Shown: in pieces, positions 6,459 to 6,616 of the stretch
Layout: each line of letters starts with the position of its first letter
Position numbering within the stretch: position 1 is the first letter of the stretch
Assembly (NCBI GenBank): GCA_027066965.1
Contig: JAMOMT010000163.1
Location: 1-6,616 of the forward strand
DNA: 6,616 nt
Origin: Archaeoglobaceae archaeon
Lineage (GTDB): Archaea > Halobacteriota > Archaeoglobi > Archaeoglobales > Archaeoglobaceae
Reading direction: 5' to 3'
Program-made: the position numbers and the translations under genes
Notes under the pieces: generated by a model
What the model was told of the DNA's origin: nothing
What the model saw: only the letters and a program-made list of their open reading frames with translations
The model's database searches: none

Positions 6459-6466
6459 GGGGGTGA
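6459..6466 (+). promoter_or_regulatory. Shine-Dalgarno sequence that decides the sepF start
   Basis: GGGGGTGA differs by one base from the archaeal ideal GGAGGTGA. It leaves 5 bases before the TTG at 6472 but 14 before the ATG at 6481, so it favours the TTG. It also covers the in-frame GTG at 6463, which makes that codon an unlikely start. Confidence 0.6.
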
Positions 6467-6471
6467 ATCTT

Positions 6472-6616
6472 TTGGGTTTCATGGAAAAGCTTATAGGGGC
6501 TGGCAAGTCCCAGAAGTACTCTCCTCCTGAGTACGAGGAGCTCGACCTCTCCGAGTACGAGACGGAAATAGAAGGAGAGGCCGAGACTTTCGTTAAGGTA
6601 GCTGAGGTAACTGGCC
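6472..6616 (+). CDS. sepF: Cell division protein SepF, N-terminal part, cut by window edge
   Basis: Archaeal SepF tethers the FtsZ ring to the inner face of the membrane. An N-terminal amphipathic helix inserts in the membrane, and a C-terminal globular domain binds FtsZ. The first 48 codons are present. With the TTG start the protein begins MGFMEKLIGAGK, which fits the short MGxMxKLxG-type membrane-targeting helix of archaeal SepF. An acidic linker follows, with PPEYEELDLSEYE at 18-30, then FVKVAEVTG at 40-48, which matches the opening strand of the SepF core domain. The core itself lies beyond the window. Starting at the ATG (6481) would remove the first three residues of the helix and leave poor Shine-Dalgarno spacing. 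The gene is divergent from NFACT, with its own TATA box. The identification rests on a short stretch, so it is less certain than the other genes. Confidence 0.78.
   Translation, partial: MGFMEKLIGAGKSQKYSPPEYEELDLSEYETEIEGEAETFVKVAEVTG

Overview
The window looks archaeal and most like Archaeoglobales or a related euryarchaeon. This rests on protein style (charged, K/E/R-rich), TATA/BRE-like promoter elements, an archaeal SepF, an archaeal NFACT protein and a CPSF-like beta-CASP nuclease. The genus is an inference; no sequence search was possible. Six protein genes are visible, two cut by the window edges. No tRNA, rRNA, CRISPR array, insertion sequence or phage gene was seen.

Layout. On the minus strand from the left: the N-terminal part of RNase Z (1-206), a beta-CASP metallo-beta-lactamase ribonuclease (379-1737) and pyruvate kinase (1877-3292). 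A 144-bp divergent promoter region separates pyruvate kinase from a plus-strand ADP-ribosylglycohydrolase (3437-4309). That gene runs tail-to-tail, with 31 bp between stops, into a minus-strand NFACT/RqcH-type ribosome quality-control factor (4341-6320). A second divergent promoter region (6321-6471) separates NFACT from the start of plus-strand sepF (6472 onward, cut by the window end).

Functional picture. Three of the six genes act on RNA or translation: RNase Z in tRNA 3' maturation, beta-CASP in mRNA or RNA processing, and NFACT in rescue of stalled ribosomes. Pyruvate kinase makes ATP in lower glycolysis and carries the sequence signature of potassium-independent enzymes. The ADP-ribosylglycohydrolase removes ADP-ribose from an unknown target. 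SepF is the predicted membrane anchor of FtsZ. This reads as an ordinary chromosomal housekeeping neighbourhood rather than a mobile or defence island, and I did not find a convincing new multi-gene system.

The most informative signal is in the promoters. Five of the six genes have a TATA-like element centred about 25-27 bp before the start codon and no Shine-Dalgarno sequence there, which suggests leaderless mRNAs. sepF is the exception: its TATA box is about 52 bp upstream of a probable TTG start that has a strong Shine-Dalgarno sequence at good spacing. The spacing also helps choose starts for the beta-CASP and NFACT genes.
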